From: Galbibacter sp048266365
GTDB taxonomy: Bacteria; Bacteroidota; Bacteroidia; Flavobacteriales; Flavobacteriaceae
Assembly: GCF_048266365.1 (NCBI RefSeq)
Contig: NZ_JBLWZP010000001.1
Location: 248,001 to 312,000 of the forward strand
Direction: 5' to 3'
Length of the DNA stretch: 64,000 nucleotides
Shown here: in pieces, positions 16,607-24,902 of the stretch
Layout of the letters: every line of letters starts with the position of its first letter
Numbering within the stretch: the stretch's first letter is position 1
Program-made: the position numbers and the translations under genes
The notes under the pieces: model-generated
Databases searched by the model: none
The model's input: the letters and a program-made list of their open reading frames with translations, nothing else
Told to the model about the DNA's origin: nothing

Positions 16607-18622
16607 TTAATTTTTATTACTAGTGCTATAGTTTAGGTTTTCAGAAGATAATGGAGCGAAAGTGAACATCCAATTCTGATAGGTGTTTTTTCCGGGAACC
16701 TTAAAAATCACAGTATTCCAACCCTTTTTAAGAGGGATGGACACTGGCTCTCGTGTCCAATACAATTCTTCGTCTTCCCATGCAATTTCTTGGTCATGCT
16801 TGTTTCCCCAACCTTGGGTCACCTGTGGTTTCCAACCTGGGTTAATCCATTTTGGTGCAGGCAATTGCTGTCCATTGATCCAAAAGGTTCCTCCGTTGGC
16901 ATCCCATTGTCCTGCCTTTGGAATACCATTATAAGCTCTGTTGGCTCTATAAGGGGTTTCAAAACCGACCCAAGCCTGCAGCTGTTGATTCGTTTCACTG
17001 TAGATGTTGGTCTTGGCGAAGTAGACCTCGCCAGGTTTGGCAGCTGGATAATAACCGCCTAACTGAAAGCGATCACGGATATAAATGGTGTTTCCGGTGG
17101 CTAACCTCACAGAATCTGAGCTTTGAAAAGCCTGCTCGACCTGAGCAAGGGAAATGTCAGTACTGTCCTTAAACGGTCCTACGAGTTTCCACTGCGCATG
17201 AGATTGAGGTGTGTATTGAAAAGGTAAATCTTTAAAATAGCGCTCCTTATGTGCTATTAAATAATCTTCAAAGGCATCAAAGTAAGTATTCTCTTCACTG
17301 CCATAAGGAGGGATTTTTGTTAAGTATTCCCTAGATGCTTCACTGACATCATCGGTCCATGTTTTCCATGCGTAAGTCAATAGTGAAGGGTAGAGGGGAT
17401 TAATTTTTATGATGTCAGGTCCTTGTTTCACATTCACATCATTCCACAGGCAAAGTATACCACCCAAAATAGTGTTGTTTGAACCTGCACCAATAGGTTT
17501 AAAGAACAATTTTGAAATATGAACATAAGGCTCGCCGTTGTTGACATAACTATTCCAGGAATCAATTTCCCTAAAAGGCTTATCCCCTGAAACCTTTTCC
17601 GGTCGCCATCCCTGTCGGATCACATCCATATCGGTGTTAAGTCCGGGATTCCAAACCATGACATCTCTTCCGTAATCATTACAATAGGTAATCATGGTAT
17701 TTAGAAATTCCTCGGGGTTGTCAATCTTCACCTCGTCAGATCCGATATGAATTATCGGAGCCATTTCTTTTGGGATTTCTGTAAAGAACTCTTTCAGTAT
17801 AACTTTTAAGGCCACCATACCTTGCTCAGATTCCATTTTAAAACCCATGGATGTGATAAAGGAATCACTGTGACCCGGCATATCAATCTCAGGAATGATC
17901 TGTATCTGCCGCTCCTTAGCATAGGCGAATAGTTCTCTGATCTCATCATAGGTATAAAATAGACCGGGATCTCTGGTAGGACGGTGGTTTTGAGCAGCGG
18001 TAAGTTGTGGGTATGCTTTACTCTCAATACGCCATGCCGGTCGATCTGTAAGATGCCATTGAAAGACATTGAGCTTGTATTGTGCCATGATGTCCAATTG
18101 CTGCTTTAAAAAGTCCATGGTCTGGTAATTGCGACCAACATCCAGTAACAAGCCTCGAACATCATAAGCCGGGACATCGTAAATGCTACACAGCTGTACT
18201 GACAGCTTACCATCGTTTTGAGAAAAAAGTTGTCTTAGGGTTTGTAGGGCGTAATACTGCCCATTTTCTGAAGAAGCTTCTATGGTGATCCCATTTCTCT
18301 TTACCTCTAGAGAATAGCCTTGCTCAGGGATTTCTGAATTCGTTTGGATTTGAACAGGTATTCCTTTGGTGCTAATGATAATTCCAGATAATACGTTTTG
18401 AAGTGCCTTTGGAGTTGAGCCAGATAGCTTGATTCCATTAATGGCCACCGCTTTTTTACCCCATTTAACCTGTAGTGGATAGGGGATTAATTTTACCGGT
18501 GCCTCCTTTAATTCTTCTGCACTGAACTTTGTTTTAAAAGCTGGAGACTGTGCTCGCAGATCAGTGTGGTTACACAATAAGACTAAGGAACATAAAAAGA
18601 AAAATAAAGTAGGAAATCGCAT
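16607..18622 (-). CDS. GH20 beta-N-acetylhexosaminidase
   Basis: 671-aa secreted glycoside hydrolase family 20 enzyme that releases terminal GlcNAc/GalNAc from glycans. The signal peptide ends near DLRAQS. A GH20b-type N-terminal domain (about 40-150) precedes the TIM barrel, which begins YDVRGLLLDVGRN. The substrate-assisted pair is Asp296-Glu297 in HIGSDEV, and the WHLTD strand is present, although the usual DQGW is RPAW. Residues ~480-660 form a beta-sandwich carbohydrate-binding-like module. It belongs to the nan operon and would trim sugars exposed after sialidase action. Confidence 0.92.
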   Translation of the reverse strand: MRFPTLFFFLCSLVLLCNHTDLRAQSPAFKTKFSAEELKEAPVKLIPYPLQVKWGKKAVAINGIKLSGSTPKALQNVLSGIIISTKGIPVQIQTNSEIPEQGYSLEVKRNGITIEASSENGQYYALQTLRQLFSQNDGKLSVQLCSIYDVPAYDVRGLLLDVGRNYQTMDFLKQQLDIMAQYKLNVFQWHLTDRPAWRIESKAYPQLTAAQNHRPTRDPGLFYTYDEIRELFAYAKERQIQIIPEIDMPGHSDSFITSMGFKMESEQGMVALKVILKEFFTEIPKEMAPIIHIGSDEVKIDNPEEFLNTMITYCNDYGRDVMVWNPGLNTDMDVIRQGWRPEKVSGDKPFREIDSWNSYVNNGEPYVHISKLFFKPIGAGSNNTILGGILCLWNDVNVKQGPDIIKINPLYPSLLTYAWKTWTDDVSEASREYLTKIPPYGSEENTYFDAFEDYLIAHKERYFKDLPFQYTPQSHAQWKLVGPFKDSTDISLAQVEQAFQSSDSVRLATGNTIYIRDRFQLGGYYPAAKPGEVYFAKTNIYSETNQQLQAWVGFETPYRANRAYNGIPKAGQWDANGGTFWINGQQLPAPKWINPGWKPQVTQGWGNKHDQEIAWEDEELYWTREPVSIPLKKGWNTVIFKVPGKNTYQNWMFTFAPLSSENLNYSTSNKN

Positions 18623-18662
18623 AAAAATTACGTTTAGTTGTTTTGCATTGTAGCTATTGGGT

Positions 18663-19430
18663 TTATTGGTACAGATCTTTGGTGTCAGCCTGGTGAAGCT
18701 CCACTAGGAAGTCTCCAATGGTTTGAGTGGTGGCTTTAAAGAAAGCAGCACCTTTTTCAGCCGTAGATTTTGAAGGATCACCAACGCCGGTGTCTTTGGT
18801 GACTGAAGTCCATTTTCTTTGCGTGGTTACCCATGTACTTAAGGCCTGTATTTTAAATGTTTTTGCCTCACCATCACCGGCCTGATCCAAAGGAAGAACC
18901 AGTTCAGGGTGCAGGTGCATTATGGCTGAGGTCTCGAGTTCTCCGGCATGATCTCCCGGGTCATCAAAGAATTGATTCCCATCTTCAGCACGCCACCAGT
19001 TTAAGGCGCAGACAAATACTTTTGGATAGAGTGCACTTAACTCGCGTATGATAGGTTTAAAAGTATTTCCGCCATGGGCGTTTACAATTACCAATTTATC
19101 GATGTTTTGTAAATCTAAGACTTGTACAATATCCTTAAGCACCTCTAATTGGGTACTTGGGTTCATATTGATACACAAGGGAACATCCAATTGACCTGTG
19201 TTAACACCGAAAGGAACTACAGGCAAGACAACCGGTCGAGCACCCTTTTCCCAGGCGATAGCTGCTGCTGCTATGGCTGCCGCTTCAGCGAGATAATTAT
19301 CGGTACCGTAAGGAAGGTGATAGTTATGCGCCTCGGTTGCACCCCAAGGGAGTACCGCTGTGGTATAGGCCTGATCTTTGACGTCTTTCCAATTGTTTTC
19401 TTGTAAAACATACGGTCTTGGTGTTTTCAT
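18663..19430 (-). CDS. creatininase-family metal-dependent amidohydrolase
   Basis: 255-aa cytoplasmic protein of the creatininase family (creatinine amidohydrolase, MftE-type peptidases). The metal-site pattern is clear: Glu33 and His35 in GATEAHNYHLPYGTD, Asp44, then NAHGGN with His119, and HAGELETS with a further His and Glu. Length is normal. The family hydrolyses cyclic or linear amides, but no amide-hydrolysing step is needed in the known sialic acid pathway, so its substrate here is open: an N-acyl or lactam form of a sugar acid is one guess. It sits between the sialidase (77 bases) and GH20 (40 bases) on the same strand, clearly within the operon. Confidence 0.88.
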   Translation of the reverse strand: MKTPRPYVLQENNWKDVKDQAYTTAVLPWGATEAHNYHLPYGTDNYLAEAAAIAAAAIAWEKGARPVVLPVVPFGVNTGQLDVPLCINMNPSTQLEVLKDIVQVLDLQNIDKLVIVNAHGGNTFKPIIRELSALYPKVFVCALNWWRAEDGNQFFDDPGDHAGELETSAIMHLHPELVLPLDQAGDGEAKTFKIQALSTWVTTQRKWTSVTKDTGVGDPSKSTAEKGAAFFKATTQTIGDFLVELHQADTKDLYQ

Positions 19431-19507
19431 CTCTTTGGTGTTTATGATTTAAGGTAAAGCCTTGCAATACCAATAACGGAAATTGCAAGGCTGTTGATTT
19501 CAGTTTT

Positions 19508-21109
19508 TTAATCCAATAGCGTTTCTACAGCAACCTTTTGGAAGTATAAATCTCCACTGCCTTCGTATAGGATACCGATATAATTCTCATCAATCTGAGT
19601 AAGGCACGAATATCCGTAGCCTCCTTGCTGATAGAGCTCCACTTGATTTTTCTTTGGCCAAGTTGCCCCGTCATCAAAACTTGTTTTAATGGTCATGTGA
19701 TCTCTGGCAACCTTTGAATTTGGATTTGAAAAGAACAATACATTCTGTTGACCTTCTCTTTCAAAAGAAATGATGCTGGCCATACAGTTAGGCTCAATAA
19801 GTGCCTTTCTAGAAGTAGGGTGTTCTGTCCAAGTCTTCCCTAAATCCTTGGTTACAGCAATAGAGCGGCCATTTAAAGAATCCTTACGATTCGAACGGTT
19901 TCTGTCATCTCTCATGTTCAACATCAGACTACCATCACTAAGTTCTACAACCTGTGCTTCTGTAGTTTCAGATTTTGCTCCGGTACCCGCATGCCAGGTT
20001 TCACCCTCATCTTTACTGTAAACTATGGTAGAGTGAGGAATCGCATTCTCATCCTTGTATTGTGCTGCAAAAACAAGCGTTCCATCTTTCATGGTGATTC
20101 CATTCCCGGGGCCGTTGAAGAATAATTTCCAGGAAGGATCTTTAATCTGCTGGGTAATATTAATTGGTGCTGACCAGGTTTTACCATCATCGTCACTTTT
20201 CACCAAGATAAACTGGCCTGTTTGCTCAGGAGTCATTCCTTTGTCTGAAGCCCACCAAGCTCTTTTGTCTTTATTTCCGTGTAACCATAGTGCCGCTACC
20301 CAGATCGTACCCGTGTTCTGATCCACAAGTACTGCCGGATCACCAATGCCGTTTTCATCCTGTGGTAAATCACCATAGGTACCCATATCCATAATCACCT
20401 GCATAGGCTCCCAAGTTTGACCACCATCGGTACTTCTATTCATCCCTACATCAACATGTGCCTGTAAATCCACGGCACTGTTGTATCGAATATCGTAAAC
20501 TGCAATTAGGGTGCCTTCTTTAGTGGTGGTAAGTCCGGGAATTCTGTAGGTATGTACATCATCATCACCTTTATTTCTAAGTGCAATGCCTAGCTTTAAT
20601 AAATGAGGTTCTTTAGCATCAAAGCTAAGTCTTGACCCATCTTCAAACTCTAAGTAGTCAATAGCAACTCCAGTTGTTTTAGTGATATCAGCACCTTCTT
20701 TTAGAGCTATAGATACCCACAGATTCTGTGGCTCCTTAGTCAGTGGAAGCTTCCCCTGAACTGCAACAGTTTGTGCTGGCTGTGCACTACCAAACTGTTT
20801 TGCTTTTTTGAAATTCACTCGTGCAGTAGTATCACTATACACACTGATGTTTTCAATGGAAGAAACTGGTAAATCCCCAAGGATATCCAGATGAACTCCA
20901 ACCAATGTTTTTGCCGCTGCGCTATCTGCGAGATTTAGGCTTAGTTTGACCACCTTGTTATCGGCTTTTCGCAACAATATCGGCATTTCAAAATCGGTAA
21001 CTTCTGCGGTTACCTGATCTGTTTCTTTAACTGTTGTGCAACTCGTCAAGACTATAGCAAAAGCTATGCACAACACATTTAGTAGTCTAAGTGATTTAAA
21101 AAATTTCAT
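19508..21109 (-). CDS. nanH: exo-alpha-sialidase, GH33 lipoprotein
   Basis: 533-aa lipoprotein sialidase that releases terminal sialic acids. The start at 21109 (MKFFKSLRLL) gives a signal peptide ending in the lipobox IVLTSC; the in-frame start at 21205 lies inside the epimerase gene. Residues ~35-170 are a beta-sandwich N-terminal domain. The propeller begins with the YRIP motif (its Arg binds the sialate carboxylate). Five Asp boxes follow: STDGGQTW, SDDDGKTW, SKDEGETW, TKDLGKTW and SFDDGATW. Late Tyr residues in the YGYSCLTQ region fit the catalytic site. Probably anchored at the outer surface. It starts 10 bases after the epimerase stop. Confidence 0.95.
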   Translation of the reverse strand: MKFFKSLRLLNVLCIAFAIVLTSCTTVKETDQVTAEVTDFEMPILLRKADNKVVKLSLNLADSAAAKTLVGVHLDILGDLPVSSIENISVYSDTTARVNFKKAKQFGSAQPAQTVAVQGKLPLTKEPQNLWVSIALKEGADITKTTGVAIDYLEFEDGSRLSFDAKEPHLLKLGIALRNKGDDDVHTYRIPGLTTTKEGTLIAVYDIRYNSAVDLQAHVDVGMNRSTDGGQTWEPMQVIMDMGTYGDLPQDENGIGDPAVLVDQNTGTIWVAALWLHGNKDKRAWWASDKGMTPEQTGQFILVKSDDDGKTWSAPINITQQIKDPSWKLFFNGPGNGITMKDGTLVFAAQYKDENAIPHSTIVYSKDEGETWHAGTGAKSETTEAQVVELSDGSLMLNMRDDRNRSNRKDSLNGRSIAVTKDLGKTWTEHPTSRKALIEPNCMASIISFEREGQQNVLFFSNPNSKVARDHMTIKTSFDDGATWPKKNQVELYQQGGYGYSCLTQIDENYIGILYEGSGDLYFQKVAVETLLD

Positions 21110-21119
21110 ATGTAGTAAT

Positions 21120-22280
21120 CTATTGTTTGTTCTCAATTCGTTCAAAAGTTTTCCAGCATTGATACATCGCTCTAGGTACGTGGAAACACCCTTTCCACTT
21201 TCCACCTTTAAGTTCTAAAAGCGGTTCACCTTGACGATTTAAATACCCGTACCATTCCCCATATTTTGGATCCGGAAAATGATCCCAGCTGTAGTGGTGC
21301 ACCTTAGTATACCAATGCTGTAATCTTTCGTCTTCTATATGTTCCATGGCCTTGGTTAAGGCTACTAGAGTCTCTAAGTGTACCCACCACAGTTTCTGAT
21401 CCCATTCCAATTGGAGTGGAGGACGTCCCTCGCTATCCATAAAATAAAAGATCCCACCGTACTGCTTATCCCAAGAATATTCTAAGGTAGTTATTATCGT
21501 ATTGGCAGCCAACTTCATAAGTGATTTATCGTTGCGTCTGACGCCAATATCCATCAAGAACCACATGGCTTCAATTCCATGTCCGGGATTAATCAAGCGA
21601 CCTTCAAAAGTATCTGACGGGCTTCCGTCCAACTGTACATTTTCCCGAATTAGCCCTGTAGAACGATCTAGAAAATCTTTGGTGACCTCTGAAATGCACT
21701 GATCTAAAGTTTTTTCAATCTCATCATGATCCAGTATATGCTCGAGCTCCAATACCAAATTCGATAGAATCATCGGAAGTGAAAAACCTTTTAAAGCTCT
21801 ATTTCCAGTGCTTTTTTCGTATTTCCCTTTTGGATTATGTTGCTTTTTTAGAATGTTGTGATAGGTAGCTCTAGCCAGTTCGCTATAGGTGTCCTCTCCT
21901 GTAGCCTTCGCATATTGGGCAAAAGCCATGGCTGCAAAACAATCTGAAAAGATATTATAAGGCTGAACTAAGGGTTCTCCCTCTCGAGTTGTAGAAAAAT
22001 AAAAATTTCCATCTTTATCCATCGCATGATCAACCAAAAAGTTAATTCCCGATTTTGCGATGTCCAACCAAGCCTCTTTAGGCTCTACTTCGTTGTACAA
22101 TACCGAAAACATCCAGGCCTGTCTCCCTTGGAGCCAGGTGAACTTATCGGTGTCAAAAACATCACCTTTACGATTTAAACATGTAAAAAATCCACTGTGT
22201 TGCGAATCTATGGAATGCTGCTCCCAGAAAGGGATAATATCATCTAAAAGGGCGTCTTTATATATTTTTGCGTATTTCAT
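21120..22280 (-). CDS. nanE: N-acylglucosamine 2-epimerase (AGE/RnBP family)
   Basis: 386-aa cytoplasmic (alpha/alpha)6-barrel epimerase that interconverts ManNAc and GlcNAc. Family features: FWEQHSIDSQHSGFFTCLNRKGDV near the N-terminus, the TWLQGRQAWMFSVLYN stretch, and NPGHGIEAMWFLMD with the catalytic His. Length matches renin-binding-protein-type epimerases. In Bacteroidota this enzyme replaces the ManNAc kinase/NanE route of E. coli and yields GlcNAc for a separate kinase, which is not in the window. It is the first gene of the seven-gene operon running to 11305. Its ATG is six bases from a 15-bp palindromic operator. Confidence 0.93.
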   Translation of the reverse strand: MKYAKIYKDALLDDIIPFWEQHSIDSQHSGFFTCLNRKGDVFDTDKFTWLQGRQAWMFSVLYNEVEPKEAWLDIAKSGINFLVDHAMDKDGNFYFSTTREGEPLVQPYNIFSDCFAAMAFAQYAKATGEDTYSELARATYHNILKKQHNPKGKYEKSTGNRALKGFSLPMILSNLVLELEHILDHDEIEKTLDQCISEVTKDFLDRSTGLIRENVQLDGSPSDTFEGRLINPGHGIEAMWFLMDIGVRRNDKSLMKLAANTIITTLEYSWDKQYGGIFYFMDSEGRPPLQLEWDQKLWWVHLETLVALTKAMEHIEDERLQHWYTKVHHYSWDHFPDPKYGEWYGYLNRQGEPLLELKGGKWKGCFHVPRAMYQCWKTFERIENKQ

Positions 22281-22286
22281 AGTTTA

Positions 22287-22313
22287 TTATGTTATACATA
22301 ATGCACAAATATA
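22287..22313 (-). promoter_or_regulatory. nan operator 1 and -7 box, epimerase operon
   Basis: TTATGTTATACATAA at 22287-22301 is a near-perfect palindrome, equal to the reverse complement of the copy at 29169-29183. Its core is GTNNNAC, the half-site geometry of GntR/FadR regulators. On the minus strand CAAATATA (22306-22313) reads TATATTTG, a perfect -7 box four bases upstream, so the predicted transcription start falls in the operator: repression by blocking the polymerase. No clear -33 TTG. Confidence 0.75.
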
Positions 22314-22373
22314 ACTTTTTTTTAATTATATTGCTAATGTTTAAGTGTTAACATTTAAATACAGATAATTTTG

Positions 22374-22403
22374 TTGGACTTTATACAAAGCGTGTTAGAT
22401 TTG
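22374..22403 (+). promoter_or_regulatory. promoter of the GntR regulator
   Basis: TTG at 22374-22376, 19 bases, TAGATTTG at 22396-22403: a full match to the Bacteroidota consensus, with a start near 22410 and a ~30-base leader. No copy of the 15-bp operator lies in it, so the regulator does not appear to repress itself through that site. Confidence 0.6.
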
Positions 22404-22440
22404 CAGGAGTTTGGCTTAAGCAGTACAAAAACACTAAAAA

Positions 22441-23163
22441 ATGAAAAACCGAGAACAGTTAGGACCGATAGACACATTATCCTTAGTGGATAAAGTGGAG
22501 ATGCGTTTGATGCAATATTTTAAAGAAAACAATCTTAAACCGGGAGATCCCATCGCCAAGGAAATGGATTTGGCAGCGTCCTTGGGGGTGAGTAGGACTG
22601 TTGTCAGGGAAGCACTTCTAAGACTCAGGACCTTAGGATTTATCGATAGTAAAAAGCACAAAGGAATGACCTTCCAGGAACCAGATATTATCAATAATTT
22701 TGAGCGTATTTTAGAGCCGAATTTACTGGGAGAAAAAACCCTTAAAAGTTTATTTGAACTTCGACTTATATTGGAAATGGGGATGGCGGACTTTTTATTT
22801 GAATATGTTACCTCCAATGACATCGCAGAATTAGAGCAAATTGTTGCTGAAGAAGCTGCTGCCAATTACAACAGGAATATGTTCTCATTAGACAAGGAAA
22901 TTGCTTTCCACGGTAAGCTTTATCAGATTTCCAGAAACAGAACCCTGCAACGTTTCCAAGATTTGTTACTTCCAGTATTTGAATACCACTACCAACAACA
23001 ACGCATGGAGACCAACGGAGATTATCAGTATTCTTCCGGTAAGTTTGTCAATCATAAAATGCTATTAGATCATCTGAAGACAGGAACTCCGGACACCTTC
23101 AGAAATGCGATGAGAAGGCATTTAGAACCTCATTTTGATCAAATCTTCCTTAAAAAAAGATAG
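22441..23163 (+). CDS. FadR/GntR-family transcriptional regulator of the sialic acid locus
   Basis: 240-aa regulator. Residues ~15-80 are a GntR winged helix (PIAKEMDLAASLGVSRTVVREALLRLRTLGFI); residues ~95-225 are an FCD ligand-binding domain with its helical bundle and the metal-ligand pattern (DKEIAFHGKLYQ, later NHKMLLDHL). FCD regulators bind organic acids or sugar acids; here the ligand is plausibly Neu5Ac or ManNAc. The gene is divergent from the epimerase operon and convergent with susD. Three palindromes with a GTATAAC core in front of nan promoters are its likely sites. Functionally a NanR, although named by context. Confidence 0.88.
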   Translation: MKNREQLGPIDTLSLVDKVEMRLMQYFKENNLKPGDPIAKEMDLAASLGVSRTVVREALLRLRTLGFIDSKKHKGMTFQEPDIINNFERILEPNLLGEKTLKSLFELRLILEMGMADFLFEYVTSNDIAELEQIVAEEAAANYNRNMFSLDKEIAFHGKLYQISRNRTLQRFQDLLLPVFEYHYQQQRMETNGDYQYSSGKFVNHKMLLDHLKTGTPDTFRNAMRRHLEPHFDQIFLKKR

Positions 23164-23243
23164 TTTAAATCTCGTTTAGTATAATTTAAGTCTCATTTGG
23201 ATTACGCATGACATAACGATGCGTTTCAAATAGACTTAAAAAG

Positions 23244-23274
23244 AAAGAGGGAGCTGCGAAACAGCTCCCTCTTT
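23244..23274. terminator. bidirectional terminator between the regulator and susD
   Basis: Perfect 13-bp stem AAAGAGGGAGCTG / CAGCTCCCTCTTT with loop CGAAA. The A/T ends serve both strands, fitting two convergent genes. Confidence 0.85.
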
Positions 23275-23385
23275 ACAACAACATAATAAAAACTAACCAA
23301 TTCTAAACTTTGCACATGAGTTTAAAATATATTTAAACCCTATGTTTTGTTATGTTTCAAAATGCAGGGTTTTATGATTTAACCC

Positions 23386-24891
23386 CTACTCAGGATAACC
23401 TGCAGTTTGTTCTAGCATTGGATTACGACCTATCATATCAAGGGTAATCGGCAACACTAATAAATATTCTTCTGAGGCGTCAATGTACTCGATGTTATTA
23501 AATACATACTGATTTCCGGCGCGTCTTAAATCCCACCAGCGTTTACCCTCTGATAAGAATTCTTTATAACGCTCATTCAATATAGCATTGGCATTATCAG
23601 TTTTAGATCCGTTGACATACCCGTGGATTACAGGATCGTAATTGCTACCATATGCTCTGGCGCGAACCAAGTTGATTTCCGTAGAAGGATCTTCATTTAA
23701 CAGGTTCTTAGCTTGAGCTAATAGAAGTAATACGTCCGCATAGCGATATACAGGAACGTCGTTGTCTGAAATTCGAACACTTCCGTCTACACTTCCGACA
23801 AACTTGCTAGTTATTGCACCGAAATATTTATCAGCATTATAACTGCTATATCCTTCGCCACCATTATCATCTTTATAAAGCTGCGTGAAGGTAGCATCCT
23901 TACGAGTATCTAATGGATCATCTATAAGTTGTAGTGTTTTCTCTGAAGGTCCATAACGGTTTCCTCCATTGGAGATGAACTCATTCATAGGGTTTCCATG
24001 TTGATCAAATTGTGGATGAATCTCTGTGGTTCTCCCTGTTAAAAGAGAATAGTAATTCGTTGCTTGATCTTGTTCATAATCTACAGCAAAGATAAATTCC
24101 TTGTTTGCTTCGTTTTCAGTATTCCATAGATCCGCAAAATTAGCTTCTAGTGCAACATCCATAGCAGCGATTTGCTGTAATGCCGTTTTAGCGGTGTTAA
24201 AGTCTGCTGCTCCACCTCCTAAAAGGTTTCCAGACCAGATGTAAACATCTCCTTTGAGCGCTAGGGTTGCTGCCTTAGACCAATAGATTCTTTTTCCTTG
24301 CCAGTAAGAGGCATCACCTCCAAAGTATTCCAAAGAAATTTCAAGATCTGATTTGATCAAGTTCATAACCTCTTGCTCAGAAGATCTTGGTTTACTTAGA
24401 GAGGAAGGATCTATATCTGAAAGCGATTCCGTAGAAATTGGAACTGCTCCCCAAGTTTTCGTCAGGGTGTAATAATAAAACGCCCTTAACCCGAAAGCTT
24501 GTCCTAACATATGTTTTTTGTCCGCTTCATTACTAAAGCTGATTTCAGCAACATTTTCGATGAAATCATTAAGCTGATGGATTTTGGTATAAATACCTGC
24601 CCAACCTCCAAATGGAGCTGTTGAAACCGTAATGTTGGATTCAATTAAGGGTTCGTTAGCAGGAGATTCAAAGGTTTGTCCTCCCCATACATCACTTCTT
24701 AGCTCACCGAGTAACCAGAAGTTACTCTGCATTCCACGGAATGATCCATAGAGTCCTGTGTGTGCTGCTTTGGCTCCTTCCTCTGAGGTCCAGAAGCCGT
24801 TGGTGTTTAATTCACTCGGAGCGGTGATTTCCAGCTCGCTCTCACAGGATACCAGCAGCAACACCAATAGTATTTTAAATATATTTTTCAT
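23386..24891 (-). CDS. nanU: SusD/RagB-family lipoprotein, sialic acid binding (NanU-like)
   Basis: 501-aa surface lipoprotein that captures ligand for the adjacent SusC channel. Signal peptide and lipobox LLLVSC are at residues ~5-16. The TPR-rich SusD fold shows FWTSEEGAKAAHTGLYGSFRG near the N-terminus, LRAFYYYTLTKTWGAVP in the middle and the C-terminal NERYKEFLSEGKRWWDLRRAGN motif typical of RagB/SusD. It starts 11 bases after the susC stop. The locus indicates sialic acid as ligand (NanU in Tannerella and Bacteroides is the model), but specificity cannot be read from the sequence. Confidence 0.9.
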   Translation of the reverse strand: MKNIFKILLVLLLVSCESELEITAPSELNTNGFWTSEEGAKAAHTGLYGSFRGMQSNFWLLGELRSDVWGGQTFESPANEPLIESNITVSTAPFGGWAGIYTKIHQLNDFIENVAEISFSNEADKKHMLGQAFGLRAFYYYTLTKTWGAVPISTESLSDIDPSSLSKPRSSEQEVMNLIKSDLEISLEYFGGDASYWQGKRIYWSKAATLALKGDVYIWSGNLLGGGAADFNTAKTALQQIAAMDVALEANFADLWNTENEANKEFIFAVDYEQDQATNYYSLLTGRTTEIHPQFDQHGNPMNEFISNGGNRYGPSEKTLQLIDDPLDTRKDATFTQLYKDDNGGEGYSSYNADKYFGAITSKFVGSVDGSVRISDNDVPVYRYADVLLLLAQAKNLLNEDPSTEINLVRARAYGSNYDPVIHGYVNGSKTDNANAILNERYKEFLSEGKRWWDLRRAGNQYVFNNIEYIDASEEYLLVLPITLDMIGRNPMLEQTAGYPE

Positions 24892-24902
24892 CTTCTCGTT
24901 CT

